A stretch of 64,000 bases of DNA from a candidate division FCPU426 bacterium (GCA_027366525.1 DAHXKG010000001.1:220075-284074), one strand, 5' to 3'; shown: positions 17,897 through 27,396, counted from the first letter of the stretch. A program made the numbers and translations. The notes: generated by a model from the sequence alone, not told the origin.

Positions 17897-18391
17897 TTAA
17901 GAGTGGGTGAGTCGGCTCTTCCTAGAAGCGTTCTGTGGAGCACCCTTTTCTTTCGGATCGGGCCGACCCTTGCCAGTTTCAATAAAGCGTTTAAGACTCT
18001 CTGTGATGTAGTAATTCCATCCCTTGGAACACTGCTCATAACATTCAATTTTGGGTTGGAGACCTCGATGGGTAAATTTCAGTTCGGTTTTCTCGCCCTT
18101 CGTTGTAATATTGAAGATAATATCCGTATCCGCCCACTCGGCATGATCCTTGGCAAAACTAATATAGCTTTTGGTCACATGCCAGACAACCTTGGCTCCT
18201 GGAATCAACTTAGTAATTTTTTGAGTGGTCCTGTGGATGTCCCCGTGCTGATAGGTAAATTCAGCACCTAATTTATCACTTTCACCGGCTATGCCTTTGC
18301 CCCACCACCCTCGAACATTAGTGATGGCTTTGTAAACTTGTTCTGGGTTCTGATCAACCATACAAACAATGGTAAAGTTTTTATTTTTCAT
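17897..18391 (-). CDS. SRPBCC-fold (AHSA1-like) protein
   Basis: 164 residues of the START/Bet v1-like superfamily, with the typical opening VDQNPEQVYKAITNVRGWWG, a central acidic strand region and the C-terminal helix GWNYYITESLKRFIETG. Proteins of this type bind hydrophobic ligands or act in stress responses; the substrate is not predictable. The last 20 residues are basic and look disordered. The terminator at 17786 follows it. Confidence 0.8.
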   Translation of the reverse strand: MKNKNFTIVCMVDQNPEQVYKAITNVRGWWGKGIAGESDKLGAEFTYQHGDIHRTTQKITKLIPGAKVVWHVTKSYISFAKDHAEWADTDIIFNITTKGEKTELKFTHRGLQPKIECYEQCSKGWNYYITESLKRFIETGKGRPDPKEKGAPQNASRKSRLTHS

Positions 18392-18506
18392 AATAGCTTT
18401 TGTGTCAAGGTTTCAATAGTTCAAGACTAATAAATTGATTCTTCGATTGCAAGCCTTTCGACATTATTTTTTAATCGGGCTCTAAAATTGATTGATGCAA
18501 TGACCT

Positions 18507-19511
18507 CTATTCATTCGCCTGGAAATGATCGAACCCCAATGCTTTAAGTGGACTACGATGCCCTTTCATATCAATCCAAGAAACACCTTGAGACTTTGGA
18601 AGAATACGACCAATGGATTTACATGCAATTCCTGTTTGAGGAACCAATTCATTTAAAACTTTTGAAATTTGTTGAGGTGAAACAGTAAACAGCAATTCAT
18701 AATCTTCTCCCCCATGAAATACTAAATCCGTTATTTTATAAAAATGTTGGTTACAAAATTGCTGTAATTCCGTGGATGTTGGGAGTGCTGATTCATGGAT
18801 TTCCGCTCCAACTCCTGATTCCTGACAAATGTGGTGAATTTCACTTGAAAGCCCATCTGAGATGTCAATTGCTGAATGGGCCAATTTATATTGAGCTAAA
18901 TAGCGTCCCACTTCACATCGTGGACTTGGTGAAAGATGTCGTTGAATTAAAAACTGTTCTTGTTGATTAAATGTTTTTTTAAAATTTTCTTCTAACAATT
19001 TTAATCCAGCCGATGAATCCCCTAAGGTGCCTGTCACAAAAACAGCATCGCCTACTTGAGCCCTGCTGCGCTGCAAAGCTTTCTCTTGCTCAACCCACCC
19101 AATCAAAGCAATATTAATGACCCAGCAAGGGCTTTTCACCGTATCCCCACCTACCACTGAAACACTAAATTTTTTTCCGATTTCTTCGATCCCACTATAA
19201 AAGTCCAAAATCATGGCTTTAGAACATCCCACTGGAATCCCCAAAGAAATCGTTGCCGCTACCGGGTGTGCACCCATCGCCGCACAATCGCTAATATTGA
19301 CGGCCATCGATTTTACGCCTAATTGCTTTGGAGTTATCCAATCCATACAAAAGTGAACTTTCTCAATCAACATATCGGTAGTAAAAATCAAATCTTTTTT
19401 TAAAAATGATTTCACAATAGCAGCATCATCCCCAATACCTAAAAGGATATCTTGATTTCTGATTTGGAGATGTTGACGGATTGCTTGGATCAATTCAAAT
19501 TCACCGAACAT
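18507..19511 (-). CDS. thiL: Thiamine-monophosphate kinase
   Basis: 334 residues, typical ThiL length. It phosphorylates thiamine monophosphate to the diphosphate, the last step to the active cofactor. Conserved motifs: LLGIGDDAAIV at the N-terminus (metal and nucleotide site), AVNISDCAAMGAHPVAATIS, VGGDTVKSP, IDISDGLSSEIHHI and FHGGEDYELLF. It lies 23 bases downstream of argJ on the same strand. No thiamine riboswitch is visible in the short gap. Confidence 0.95.
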   Translation of the reverse strand: MFGEFELIQAIRQHLQIRNQDILLGIGDDAAIVKSFLKKDLIFTTDMLIEKVHFCMDWITPKQLGVKSMAVNISDCAAMGAHPVAATISLGIPVGCSKAMILDFYSGIEEIGKKFSVSVVGGDTVKSPCWVINIALIGWVEQEKALQRSRAQVGDAVFVTGTLGDSSAGLKLLEENFKKTFNQQEQFLIQRHLSPSPRCEVGRYLAQYKLAHSAIDISDGLSSEIHHICQESGVGAEIHESALPTSTELQQFCNQHFYKITDLVFHGGEDYELLFTVSPQQISKVLNELVPQTGIACKSIGRILPKSQGVSWIDMKGHRSPLKALGFDHFQANE

Positions 19512-19534
19512 AAAATTTCCCTTTTATCCAAGGA

Positions 19535-20737
19535 TCAAGTTGTATATCGCCCATTAATCTCGATATAGTTTGTACCAAGATCGCAAGTATAAATTTCCGC
19601 TTGTCCGACCCCCAAATTCAATTGAATTTCAATTGTTATTTCTTTTTTTGAAAAAAGCTTTCTCAGTTTTTCCCGTTCCCAGCGAACTGGCTTACCACCA
19701 TTGAAAACCAGATATTTCTCAATTCGAACCTTCGTTTGCATTTCCTGAATATCCGCTCCAGAATATCCAACGGCTGCTAAAATTCTTCCCCAATTTGGAT
19801 CTCCTCCAAAGAGGGTGGTTTTTACTAATAATGATTGCGCCACTGCCATCCCAGCTTGGCGTGCTTGAGCAGGCGTTTTCGCCTTTTGAATTTTAATGGT
19901 AATAAATTTAGTTGCCCCCTCCGCATCACGAATAATATCGCGAGCCAGCTCTAAGCAAATATTTTCTACTGCACTGCGGACTTTAAACAAATCGGAATCC
20001 TTCGATGACACAATTCGAGTATTGCCAGAAGCACCATTGGCTAAACCAATCACGGTATCATTGGTTGACGTATCTCCGTCCACGGTAATACAATGAAAAC
20101 TTTTTTCAATCGCTTCATGAATGATTTGACGCCACAGAGCTTGTTGAATATTAAGATCGGTCATCAGGTAAACGAGCATGGTGGCCATAGCGGGATGAAT
20201 CATGCCGGAGCCCTTGGCAATTCCTAAAAATTTAACCTGCGTCCCATGAATATTTACCACTTTCGACTGGATTTTAGCTTTTTGGTCAGTAGTCAAAATC
20301 GCGTGAGCTGCTGCGAATCCTCCAGCGGGAGATAAAGAGGTTGTTAACAGTTTAATGCCTTGAAAAATTTGTTTCATTGGCAACGGTACACCAATTACTC
20401 CTGTTGAATGAAATAAAATTGATTTAGAAGGAATACCCAATTGTTGAGATACCCATTGAACTCCCGACAACACATCCTGCATGCCGCGCGTTCCAGTTAA
20501 ACAATTAGCATTTGAAGCATTAATTAAAATAGCTTGGATAGGTTGTTTTTCGTTTAATCGTTGTTCCGTATGTCTGGCTGGTGCAGCTTTAACCCGATTG
20601 GTGGTAACCATCCCTGCAGTTGCTGCCGGAAATGATGAAAATAATAGCGCCATATCCAACTTGCCATTTTTTTTCAACCCTGCATGAACTCCCGCCGCAG
20701 AAAACCCTTTTGGAAGTTGAACTGTTCTTTTATGCAT
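19535..20737 (-). CDS. argJ: Bifunctional glutamate N-acetyltransferase / N-acetylornithine acetyltransferase
   Basis: 400 residues from ATG 20737, which has AAGGAT upstream; a longer in-frame extension has no family match. ArgJ makes N-acetylglutamate and recycles the acetyl group from N-acetylornithine in arginine synthesis. The precursor self-cleaves before the nucleophilic Thr in MIHPAMATML, giving alpha and beta chains. The C-terminal GDPNWGRILAAVGYSGAD and the final THNYIEINGRYTT-like end (GTNYIEINGRYTT) are standard. It lies between an AlgL-like gene and thiL in one direction. Confidence 0.95.
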   Translation of the reverse strand: MHKRTVQLPKGFSAAGVHAGLKKNGKLDMALLFSSFPAATAGMVTTNRVKAAPARHTEQRLNEKQPIQAILINASNANCLTGTRGMQDVLSGVQWVSQQLGIPSKSILFHSTGVIGVPLPMKQIFQGIKLLTTSLSPAGGFAAAHAILTTDQKAKIQSKVVNIHGTQVKFLGIAKGSGMIHPAMATMLVYLMTDLNIQQALWRQIIHEAIEKSFHCITVDGDTSTNDTVIGLANGASGNTRIVSSKDSDLFKVRSAVENICLELARDIIRDAEGATKFITIKIQKAKTPAQARQAGMAVAQSLLVKTTLFGGDPNWGRILAAVGYSGADIQEMQTKVRIEKYLVFNGGKPVRWEREKLRKLFSKKEITIEIQLNLGVGQAEIYTCDLGTNYIEINGRYTT

Positions 20738-20769
20738 TTTTAATCCTTTAATAATAAATGAATACTCCC

Positions 20770-21831
20770 TTACGCAGGAGGCAATCCACCTAGATATAAA
20801 TAATTTAAGGATCTTGACCGACTGATCAAGCGGGAAATAATTGGATTGGGGAAGCGATGGACATAAGGAACTGCCCACTCAATATCGCCAGCCGTAATAA
20901 ATTGCCCAGGCGTATCCTGCTTGACTCCCGTCTGTTTTTGAAAATACTGGTTATTCATCAACCCCGCAATTACACGATTTACCAACCGATGCAATGCTCC
21001 GTGATTTTTTTTGTACAAATTTAATCCATTGTCGGTTCCATATTCTGCTAAATAAACCAATGGAGCCACTGCAAATAAATGGTAATGAAGTGCTCGTGGC
21101 CCTCGGCGCATTTCTAATGGTAAAGTACCTTGATTCGTAATTTGACGAACGCCATTTTGATAAGCTAGCATCCCCCATTGAAATAACTTTGAATCGTTGG
21201 ATACAATCCCTACGGAAGCCACTTCCAGTCCAGCCCAATAGAACAAATTATTCAAATTATGCTTCCAAGCCTTGGCTAATCGAGCGTTATAATATATCTG
21301 CGTTTGACGCGCAATTTGCTGCATCCATTTAGTAATTGATTGATATTCTGATGGTGTGACTAGACCACTCTCTCGAATCTTTAGATAGGCAATGGCAAGC
21401 GCGTTGGTAAGCCAAACACTCACAAACAACCCTTGCCGAGAAAGTTTTCCCCTAAAAATTCCCTCATTCGCCATCCGCTGTAACCCCTGAATAACACATT
21501 GGGCAGCTAGACGACTTCCGGTTTGCTGATAAGCATCAGCGGCTGTTATAATATGTGCTACCATTCTTTTGTAGGGCCTTGAACATTTTTGATAAACTTT
21601 CATTTTTTTAATATCAATAATTGACGCAAGAAACGGCGTGTTTTTTTTATAGAACCCATGAAATTCTGCATTGGGTGATAATTTTTTCCATTTAGGGCAA
21701 TGATAACTATAATTTGTCAGTTTTATTTTTTTATAGTCCCATGGAGATCTCAACGTGGATTTAGCCCATACAAACGAATGACTGAAACTGACTAAAACAA
21801 CTACCCAGCCCCAAAAAATTAAGCGTTTCAT
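20770..21831 (-). CDS. PL5-type alginate (mannuronate) lyase-like secreted protein
   Basis: 353 residues from the ATG at 21831 after GGGGAG; an adjacent ATG is possible. A signal peptide ends near FVWAKS. The body matches AlgL of polysaccharide-lyase family 5: YWAGLEVASVGIVSNDSKLF, QITNQGTLPLEMRRGPRALHY and LAEYGTDNGLNLY. By alignment, AlgL Asn201, Arg249 and Tyr256 are kept as Asn195, Arg243 and Tyr250. The catalytic His202 position is Leu196 (a TTG codon at 21244-21246). Spacing between those sites is identical to AlgL, so the substitution is real rather than an alignment shift. Activity may be lost or altered. Confidence 0.85.
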   Translation of the reverse strand: MKRLIFWGWVVVLVSFSHSFVWAKSTLRSPWDYKKIKLTNYSYHCPKWKKLSPNAEFHGFYKKNTPFLASIIDIKKMKVYQKCSRPYKRMVAHIITAADAYQQTGSRLAAQCVIQGLQRMANEGIFRGKLSRQGLFVSVWLTNALAIAYLKIRESGLVTPSEYQSITKWMQQIARQTQIYYNARLAKAWKHNLNNLFYWAGLEVASVGIVSNDSKLFQWGMLAYQNGVRQITNQGTLPLEMRRGPRALHYHLFAVAPLVYLAEYGTDNGLNLYKKNHGALHRLVNRVIAGLMNNQYFQKQTGVKQDTPGQFITAGDIEWAVPYVHRFPNPIISRLISRSRSLNYLYLGGLPPA

Positions 21832-22047
21832 CATTAGCTCCCCTTGAGCCTTTAGTTCCATAAGTATAACTAAGTATTACTTTAATTCAATTTATTTTAT
21901 ACAATATGATTTGAGCGTCTGTTGGGATTGTTTTTAGTACTCATTTTGATTAAAGTATGCTACTCAAGTTGCTTGCCGATCAAAAATTTTCAATTGCACT
22001 AGAGCCGTCTTTTTTTAAACTCTTCATCCACTTTAGAAGGATCGACA

Positions 22048-22725
22048 GTGTTTCCACAAGACATTTTACCTATTTCATCCCTCCTCTTTGATTTAGATGG
22101 AACGCTCATTGATTCACGGCAAGATCTTGTAAAAGCCGTAAATTATACCCTGGATCAATTACAATTTCCGTGTCTGCCTAGTTCAACTATTGAATCATAT
22201 GTAGGACGCGGACTTTCATTTCTTCTAAAAAACGCTTTTCAAACTTCTGATTCTATTATTCTCCAAAAAGCCATTCAAATTTTTAATCAATTTTATGAAA
22301 CCCATTGCGTCGATACTACGTGTCCGTTCCCACAAACAGTGGAATTTCTTCAAGCTATTCAATCGCAACATATTTTAATGGCCATTGTCTCCAACAAACC
22401 CCAACGATTTACTGAACTCATTCTTAAAAAACTTAATTTGCATTCATTTTTTCAGTTCGCATTAGGACCGGAATCGGTTCCATTTCCCAAACCACATCCC
22501 TCTGCATTACTCACCGCTTTAAATCAGTTACAAACATCCCCTATATTATCCTTATTTATTGGTGATTCTCCCATGGATATCCAAGCAGCACACGCTGTAC
22601 CCATGAAAGTTGGGATCATTCCACATGGCTTTAGTTCGCAAGAAGAACTGAAAAAATACAACCCCGATTTTATGGTTCCTCATTTCAAAGATTTTTTACC
22701 GTTGATTCGTTACGCCCCCAGATAA
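22048..22725 (+). CDS. gph: HAD-family phosphoglycolate phosphatase-like hydrolase
   Basis: 225 residues of the HAD superfamily with a C1 cap. Motif I LLFDLDGTLIDS contains the nucleophile Asp, motif II is IVSNKP, and motifs III/IV are FPKPHPSALL and FIGDSPMDIQAA. Length and YVGRGLSFLLKNA in the cap fit Gph, which removes 2-phosphoglycolate, but related pyrophosphatases share the pattern. It is followed by yceI-like and faces pdxH. Confidence 0.8.
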   Translation: MFPQDILPISSLLFDLDGTLIDSRQDLVKAVNYTLDQLQFPCLPSSTIESYVGRGLSFLLKNAFQTSDSIILQKAIQIFNQFYETHCVDTTCPFPQTVEFLQAIQSQHILMAIVSNKPQRFTELILKKLNLHSFFQFALGPESVPFPKPHPSALLTALNQLQTSPILSLFIGDSPMDIQAAHAVPMKVGIIPHGFSSQEELKKYNPDFMVPHFKDFLPLIRYAPR

Positions 22726-22795
22726 TTACTACATCTTTAATCTTGACTTTTTATTTGGATTTTTTAAACTCTAGTGAAAAAATAAAGGAGTATTT

Positions 22796-23398
22796 ATGAA
22801 ATCTTCCAACGCGTTTTTTGTGGGTTTGATGATTGCTGTATTATCCGTATTATCGATTTCTCCATTATGGGCTTCAACTTTTACCATGGATACACAACAC
22901 ACTCAAATCGGCTTTAAAGTTAAACACATGACTATTGCTTATGTACGAGGTCGTTTTGATCGATTCCAAGGAAGCTTCACGTATGATCCCAAGGATCTCA
23001 AAGCCTCCCATGCAGAAATTCGTATTCAAGCTGCAAGCATTGATACCGGTTCTACGGCCCGAGATAAAGATCTTCGATCTGCAGCTTTTTTATGGGTTCA
23101 AAAATATCCCTGGATTACTTTTACAAGCACTAAAGTTATTGGCTCCAATCCCCAAAAATTTAACTTGCTAGGAAAGTTAACTATTCATGGAGTGACCCAC
23201 ATCGTTCAACTGCATGTTCAATTAGGTGGCCAAATACTTTTTAATGGAAAAGAACAAATTGCGTTTCATGCTTCTACCCTGATTAATCGCAAGCATTACG
23301 GTATTATTTGGAATAAGATTTTGGATAATGGTGGATTCTTAATTGGCAATCATGTTTATATCACTTTAGAAGTCCAAGGATATCCTTCAGGGAAATAA
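22796..23398 (+). CDS. YceI-family periplasmic lipocalin-like protein
   Basis: 200 residues with a clear signal peptide ending SPLWAS. The mature part starts TFTMDTQHTQIGFKVKHM and contains GRFDRFQGSFTYDP, KDKDLRSAAFL-like RDKDLRSAAFLWVQKYP, and GKLTIHGVTHIVQL. All are YceI hallmarks. The fold is an extended barrel that binds isoprenoid-type lipids. It overlaps the 3' end of the convergent pdxH gene by 12 bases. Confidence 0.93.
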   Translation: MKSSNAFFVGLMIAVLSVLSISPLWASTFTMDTQHTQIGFKVKHMTIAYVRGRFDRFQGSFTYDPKDLKASHAEIRIQAASIDTGSTARDKDLRSAAFLWVQKYPWITFTSTKVIGSNPQKFNLLGKLTIHGVTHIVQLHVQLGGQILFNGKEQIAFHASTLINRKHYGIIWNKILDNGGFLIGNHVYITLEVQGYPSGK

Positions 23399-24037
23399 TC
23401 GTTTTAATTGCCATTGATGCTTTACATGGCGATAAACTAATCGATCATGAAGTCGATTAGGTTGGCCCTGCCAAAATTCAAATTGAGAAGGAACGAATCG
23501 ATATCCCCCCCAACTCGGGGGGCGGGGAATTACTTTACCCTGATAAAGATGTTTGAAATACTTAATGCGTTCCAATAATTCATGACGACTTTTAAGAACC
23601 GAACTTTGTTCGGAAGCCCATGCACTAATTTGGGATTGACGAGGTCGAGTTTTAAAATATTCCGTTGATTCATTAAAACTCAATTTGAAAACTTGCCCTT
23701 CAATTCGTATTTGGCGATTAAGCTTCGGCCAATAAAACAGCAAAGAAGCACGAGGATTCCGATCTAGTTCTTTACCTTTATCGCTTTTATAGTTTGTAAA
23801 AAACACAAACCGATGTTGATCCATTTGCTTCATTAACACAACTCTACTACAAGGAAATCGAGTTTTTCGAATCGTAGATAAAACCATCGCATTAGGATCT
23901 ATCTCTTTAAATTTAACTGCTTGTTTGAACCACCTTTCAAATAGCTTAAATGGCGATTGAGGACTCTTTTCCTCCAACAATCCAGTTGAGTAATATTCAC
24001 GCCGCAATTGATATAAATATTTTTTTTCGAGTGCCAT
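23387..24037 (-). CDS. pdxH: Pyridoxamine 5'-phosphate oxidase
   Basis: 216 residues, the usual PdxH size. It oxidises pyridoxamine or pyridoxine phosphate to PLP with FMN. Motifs: YSTGLLEEKSPQSPFKLFERW at the start, FPCSRVVLMKQMD, FFTNYKSDKGKELDRNPRA (FMN phosphate contacts), RQIRIEGQV, and the C-terminal PPSWGGYRFVPSQFEFWQG with RLHDR. It ends 12 bases inside the convergent yceI-like gene. Confidence 0.95.
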   Translation of the reverse strand: MALEKKYLYQLRREYYSTGLLEEKSPQSPFKLFERWFKQAVKFKEIDPNAMVLSTIRKTRFPCSRVVLMKQMDQHRFVFFTNYKSDKGKELDRNPRASLLFYWPKLNRQIRIEGQVFKLSFNESTEYFKTRPRQSQISAWASEQSSVLKSRHELLERIKYFKHLYQGKVIPRPPSWGGYRFVPSQFEFWQGQPNRLHDRLVYRHVKHQWQLKRLFP

Positions 24038-24478
24038 TTTCCCCTACTTAATCGCACCTGTAGTTTGGTCTATCTTATAACTTTTTAAAAATCCAGCAAT
24101 CCATTTTGATCATATTGACAAGATACTTTAATTATTTTCAACTCTATTTAATGAAATGATTGCAGCAATTTTCAAATCCTTGGAATCAAGTCCCACTATC
24201 AAAAAATCGCCTGTTTTATAATTGGAGTTGTAAAATCAGCGAAATTTAAGTATTTAATCCAACTCTTTGTTTAAAAAGTTTTTTACTTCATTATGTAAAT
24301 TAATCAATCTCTGTTTGACCTGCGTTACCATTGTAAGGACACCAACTAGTGAACCTACTAATAAAATCAACTTAATTATCTTTTCAGCTAGATTTAGACT
24401 CCTAACTTTCCAATTCTAAGCAGCTAATTTTGTTCTTGAAATAAGCGTATCAGGTACATCTGCCCCCTAGTTACAAAA
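24038..24478. other. Intergenic region, possible short ORF without a start
   Basis: About 440 bases between pdxH and the anti-sigma gene. On the minus strand 24415-24254, a 53-codon open frame encodes a hydrophobic segment (LILLVGSLVGVLTMV) followed by a basic/acidic tail ending NFLNKELD. An AGGAG lies near its beginning, but no ATG or GTG follows at a proper distance. It may be a relic or chance. I see nothing else in the region. Confidence 0.3.
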
Positions 24479-25168
24479 CTATTTTTTCCATTTTGAAAAC
24501 CACCAAGTTCCTATTAGCAAAGCAATTAAAATCATAATTAAAAAAGATAAACCATAGATTGCCATAACATAACATGATTCACAAATGGGATAAAGCAGTT
24601 GCGAAATTCCCATTCCCATTAAAAAAGCAGCCATACTTACCCAAATTCCAGTCCACATTGGTTGAAGAGGGGCGTTTTTAGAAATTAAAAATCCAAGTAC
24701 AATCCAAGGAATGGCACTTAAAGCTAAAACACATCCAAAACAACGTGGTTGTTTAATAACACATGTAAATAAATTCATGTAGTTCCAGTAAAAATGGGCA
24801 TCATAAATTGGGAAAACCACTACCAAAATTAGTGTAACCGTTAAAATTATTTTAAAAATATTTTTAGTTATTCGTCCAGGTATGCTAGATGCTATGGCTT
24901 TCCATCCAGCCAATGCAGCACCTAAAATTGAAATAATCAAGAAATCATGCGCTTGCTGATTTGACATCATACTCATTTGACACGTTGATTTCCCCATCAC
25001 CCAGACGGCTATACTCATACCTGCAATTGATAAGGCAATCCAAGAAAGCCACTGAACCCAAATGGAAGCAATTGATTTTTTAGGGTGATGCGTTTTGATC
25101 AATTGACTCATCACTTTTTGATGAACTTCATTTACTGTAACCCGATGAAATTTTTTATTGGACTTCAT
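24479..25168 (-). CDS. NrsF-like (DUF1109) anti-sigma factor
   Basis: About 229 residues with six hydrophobic helices and a short N-terminal cytosolic helix, the architecture of NrsF/DUF1109 anti-sigma factors. The start ATG overlaps the sigma factor's TGA (ATGA), implying coupled translation and balanced stoichiometry. The C-terminal half has CFGCVLALSAIPW and a late CESC pair, giving several Cys in membrane-proximal positions as in related redox- or metal-responsive anti-sigma proteins. The identity is inferred from topology and the sigma partner. Confidence 0.75.
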   Translation of the reverse strand: MKSNKKFHRVTVNEVHQKVMSQLIKTHHPKKSIASIWVQWLSWIALSIAGMSIAVWVMGKSTCQMSMMSNQQAHDFLIISILGAALAGWKAIASSIPGRITKNIFKIILTVTLILVVVFPIYDAHFYWNYMNLFTCVIKQPRCFGCVLALSAIPWIVLGFLISKNAPLQPMWTGIWVSMAAFLMGMGISQLLYPICESCYVMAIYGLSFLIMILIALLIGTWWFSKWKK

Positions 25169-25734
25169 AGCCGATCCTTCAACATTTTCCGCAGTAGAAT
25201 ATATCCACAATGCGCCCTGGATTTTAAAGCTGCAACTGAAATTTTCAAAATTTTTGCAGCTTCTTCTAATGAAAGTCCTTCTAATTTCAATAACTCAATT
25301 GCTTCTCGGTTCAACTTGGGCAGTGTGCATAAGGCCTCATAAAGGTCTTCCTTCCATCCAAACGATTTATTGACGGAGATCGTATCGGGAATAATTTCCA
25401 AAACAAATTCTCTTTCCTTTTGCTTTTTATACTTTCGCAATGAATCCCACATAGAATTCCGAACTACCGCAAAAAGCCATGGACCCAATGGTTGCTGAGG
25501 GTTATATGTATGGTAGGCTTTGTGAAATTTCAGCAATGTTTCTTGATATATGTCACCTACTTGCTGACTATCAAATATTCTTTTTCGAATATATTGATAA
25601 ATAATCGGACCTACTTCATTCAAAAATTGAGCATAGGCGTCATGATTCCCTGCTTGTATTTGAGCAATAAGCTTTGACCATGATTGCCATTGTAATGGAT
25701 TTTGAATCCTATGCTTTTGATTATGGTCATCCAT
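25165..25734 (-). CDS. ECF-family RNA polymerase sigma factor
   Basis: 189 residues. Region 2 spans about residues 33-100, with VGDIYQETLLKFHKAYHTYN and PWLFAVVRNSMWDSLRKY (core binding and -10 recognition). Region 4 spans about 130-185, with LPKLNREAIELLKLEGLSLE and the helix-turn-helix EEAAKILKISVAALKSRAH. It overlaps the NrsF-like gene by four bases, a typical ECF/anti-sigma pair. The target genes are not evident in this window. Confidence 0.93.
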   Translation of the reverse strand: MDDHNQKHRIQNPLQWQSWSKLIAQIQAGNHDAYAQFLNEVGPIIYQYIRKRIFDSQQVGDIYQETLLKFHKAYHTYNPQQPLGPWLFAVVRNSMWDSLRKYKKQKEREFVLEIIPDTISVNKSFGWKEDLYEALCTLPKLNREAIELLKLEGLSLEEAAKILKISVAALKSRAHCGYILLRKMLKDRL

Positions 25735-25740
25735 AAAAAA

Positions 25741-26424
25741 ATTATCTATTAAATTATGTCGTATTGCAAGGTTTGGGCATTCTCAACTTCAAAATCAACT
25801 ATCAAAAGTCGCTGATAATTCCGTAGTACTAGAATTCAACATGCATCTCAATACCGTGAATAAAACTCTTCGAAAATTTCAAACCCAAGAGCTTTCATAG
25901 ACACGTTGTGGTCAAAAAGATAATGGGTTTAATTTCTCAATCGAAACAACGCCCTCTATCTTGAGCCCCCAAGACTCACTGTATGCTTCCATGCGTCTCC
26001 GGTGGAAAATATCTCTTAAATCCGCACATGAACCTTGAATGAAATTCCAGGTTTAAAAACAATGCATCCCTATAGGATAGCTTATAAAAATGCCGATCAA
26101 ATCAAACATCAAAAACAAAATTTTGAAATTAAAATGTTCTAATTTCGAGATTTCATCAACTCTTTATCTAACCTTCTCCATAATTTAGCCCGATATAAAC
26201 TTAAGGGTATAGCAATTTCAGTGCATTTCAAGGAAGGTAGGCTTGTCATACATGGTCAACAACGAATGTCTGTTGCGCAAGCGACACGCCTCAGAGCGTT
26301 TCAACAAATTTATTTGGCAGGCAGAGAATCCGTTTTAAAGTCTTTAGAAAAATTTTCTACAAATCATTTAAAGCTGAATCATTTTTAAACATTATTCAGT
26401 AACTGTTAAAAAAACTGCTAAAAA
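25741..26424. other. Intergenic region with a start-less open frame at 26143-26388
   Basis: About 680 bases upstream of the sigma-factor gene and beyond the csp terminator. On the plus strand, 26143-26388 is an 81-codon open frame directly after ATG TTC TAA. It encodes an amphipathic, protein-like sequence containing LARYKLKGIAISVHFKEG, QRMSVAQATRLRAFQQIYLA and a Lys-rich end. No usable start precedes it, so it is either a truncated gene or an ORF opened by a frameshift. I see nothing in 25741-26100. Confidence 0.35.
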
Positions 26425-26460
26425 TAAAAAACCCTTAAAAAAAATTTCAAGGGTTTTTTA
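26425..26460 (-). terminator. Intrinsic terminator of the cold-shock gene
   Basis: TAAAAAACCCTT and AAGGGTTTTTTA form a perfect 12-bp stem with a 12-base A-rich loop, 24 bases after the stop of the csp gene. The A/T tracts within the stem let it work in both directions. Confidence 0.85.
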
Positions 26461-26483
26461 TTTAGACAGACTATCCACATTAT

Positions 26484-26684
26484 TTAAATTTTATGGACAT
26501 TTTCGGCTTTAGGACCTTTTTCTCCTTGGGTGAGCTCAAATTCTACTCGATCCCCTTCATTGAGACTCTTATAACCGTCTGACTGGATGGCTGAATAATG
26601 TACAAACACATCATTCCCTCCATCTTGGGCAATAAATCCAAATCCTTTTTCATTTTTAAACCACTTTACTGTTCCTTTAGGCAT
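26484..26684 (-). CDS. Cold-shock domain protein (CspA family)
   Basis: 66 residues, one cold-shock domain. RNP1 is [11 protein letters not shown] and RNP2 is DVFVHYSAI; the start [17 protein letters not shown] is standard. It binds single-stranded RNA and melts secondary structure. It has an AGAGGAT ribosome site, and a strong terminator immediately follows, so it is monocistronic. Confidence 0.96.
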   Translation of the reverse strand: MPKGTVKWFKNEKGFGFIAQDGGNDVFVHYSAIQSDGYKSLNEGDRVEFELTQGEKGPKAENVHKI

Positions 26685-26940
26685 CTGCTATCCTCTTCTC
26701 TTCTAAAATTAAATTACCCCGACTGAGCAACATCCTCATAATCATGGGCGGCATTATTGTACCTCAAAATCTTAAAAAGAAAACTTTTTTTTTAAAAAAA
26801 TACAATCAAAATATTCTAAATTTAAAGGATTTTCCATGTATTCGAAATAAATAATTAAGACTCCGCCTTAAACTTTGGGCTATAAAAAATCAAAAAAATG
26901 GTCAAGCTTGGCTAAAACAACTAGCCCCCCATTCATAAAT

Positions 26941-27396
26941 TTATTTATTTAATTGCCTGGTATACACAATAAAATCCGTAGCGGGCGGCTCAAGCCCCGA
27001 TTGTTTAAGCGCTGTTGCAATTTGTCCACGATGATAAACGCCATGTGTTCCCAATTGCACGAGAATATCCTCCAAATTTGAGCGGGATGGCTCGCCTTTC
27101 ATATTGCGATATTCCAGTATTTTTTTCAATTCCAAATCATCAATCGTATTTAAATAATCGATTATTTTTTCACAAAACTTTTTAGCACACACTTCAAAAT
27201 CATCTTGAGTTTGAAATAAACTATTATCCGCCACCGCTCCTGTAATGCGTTGTAGCCAAATTTGATGTGCTCCAAGAATATGCGTCATTTTGGCTTTCGC
27301 TCTTTCATTGATTGGACTAGTTTTAAACATGGCTTGAATCATTAGAAGATTGGCCCATAAATCATATTGAAATAACTTAATAAAAAATGGTTTCAC
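26941..27396 (-). CDS. DinB-family protein
   Basis: 151 residues of the DinB/YfiT four-helix-bundle superfamily, with the characteristic LFQYDLWANLLMIQAM opening, ILGAHQIWLQRITG with the first metal His, and LGTHGVYHRGQIATALKQSG with the HxxxH-type pair. The three His are the usual divalent-metal triad. Members include thiol-dependent enzymes (bacillithiol transferases), but the substrate here is unknown. Confidence 0.88.
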   Translation of the reverse strand: MKPFFIKLFQYDLWANLLMIQAMFKTSPINERAKAKMTHILGAHQIWLQRITGAVADNSLFQTQDDFEVCAKKFCEKIIDYLNTIDDLELKKILEYRNMKGEPSRSNLEDILVQLGTHGVYHRGQIATALKQSGLEPPATDFIVYTRQLNK

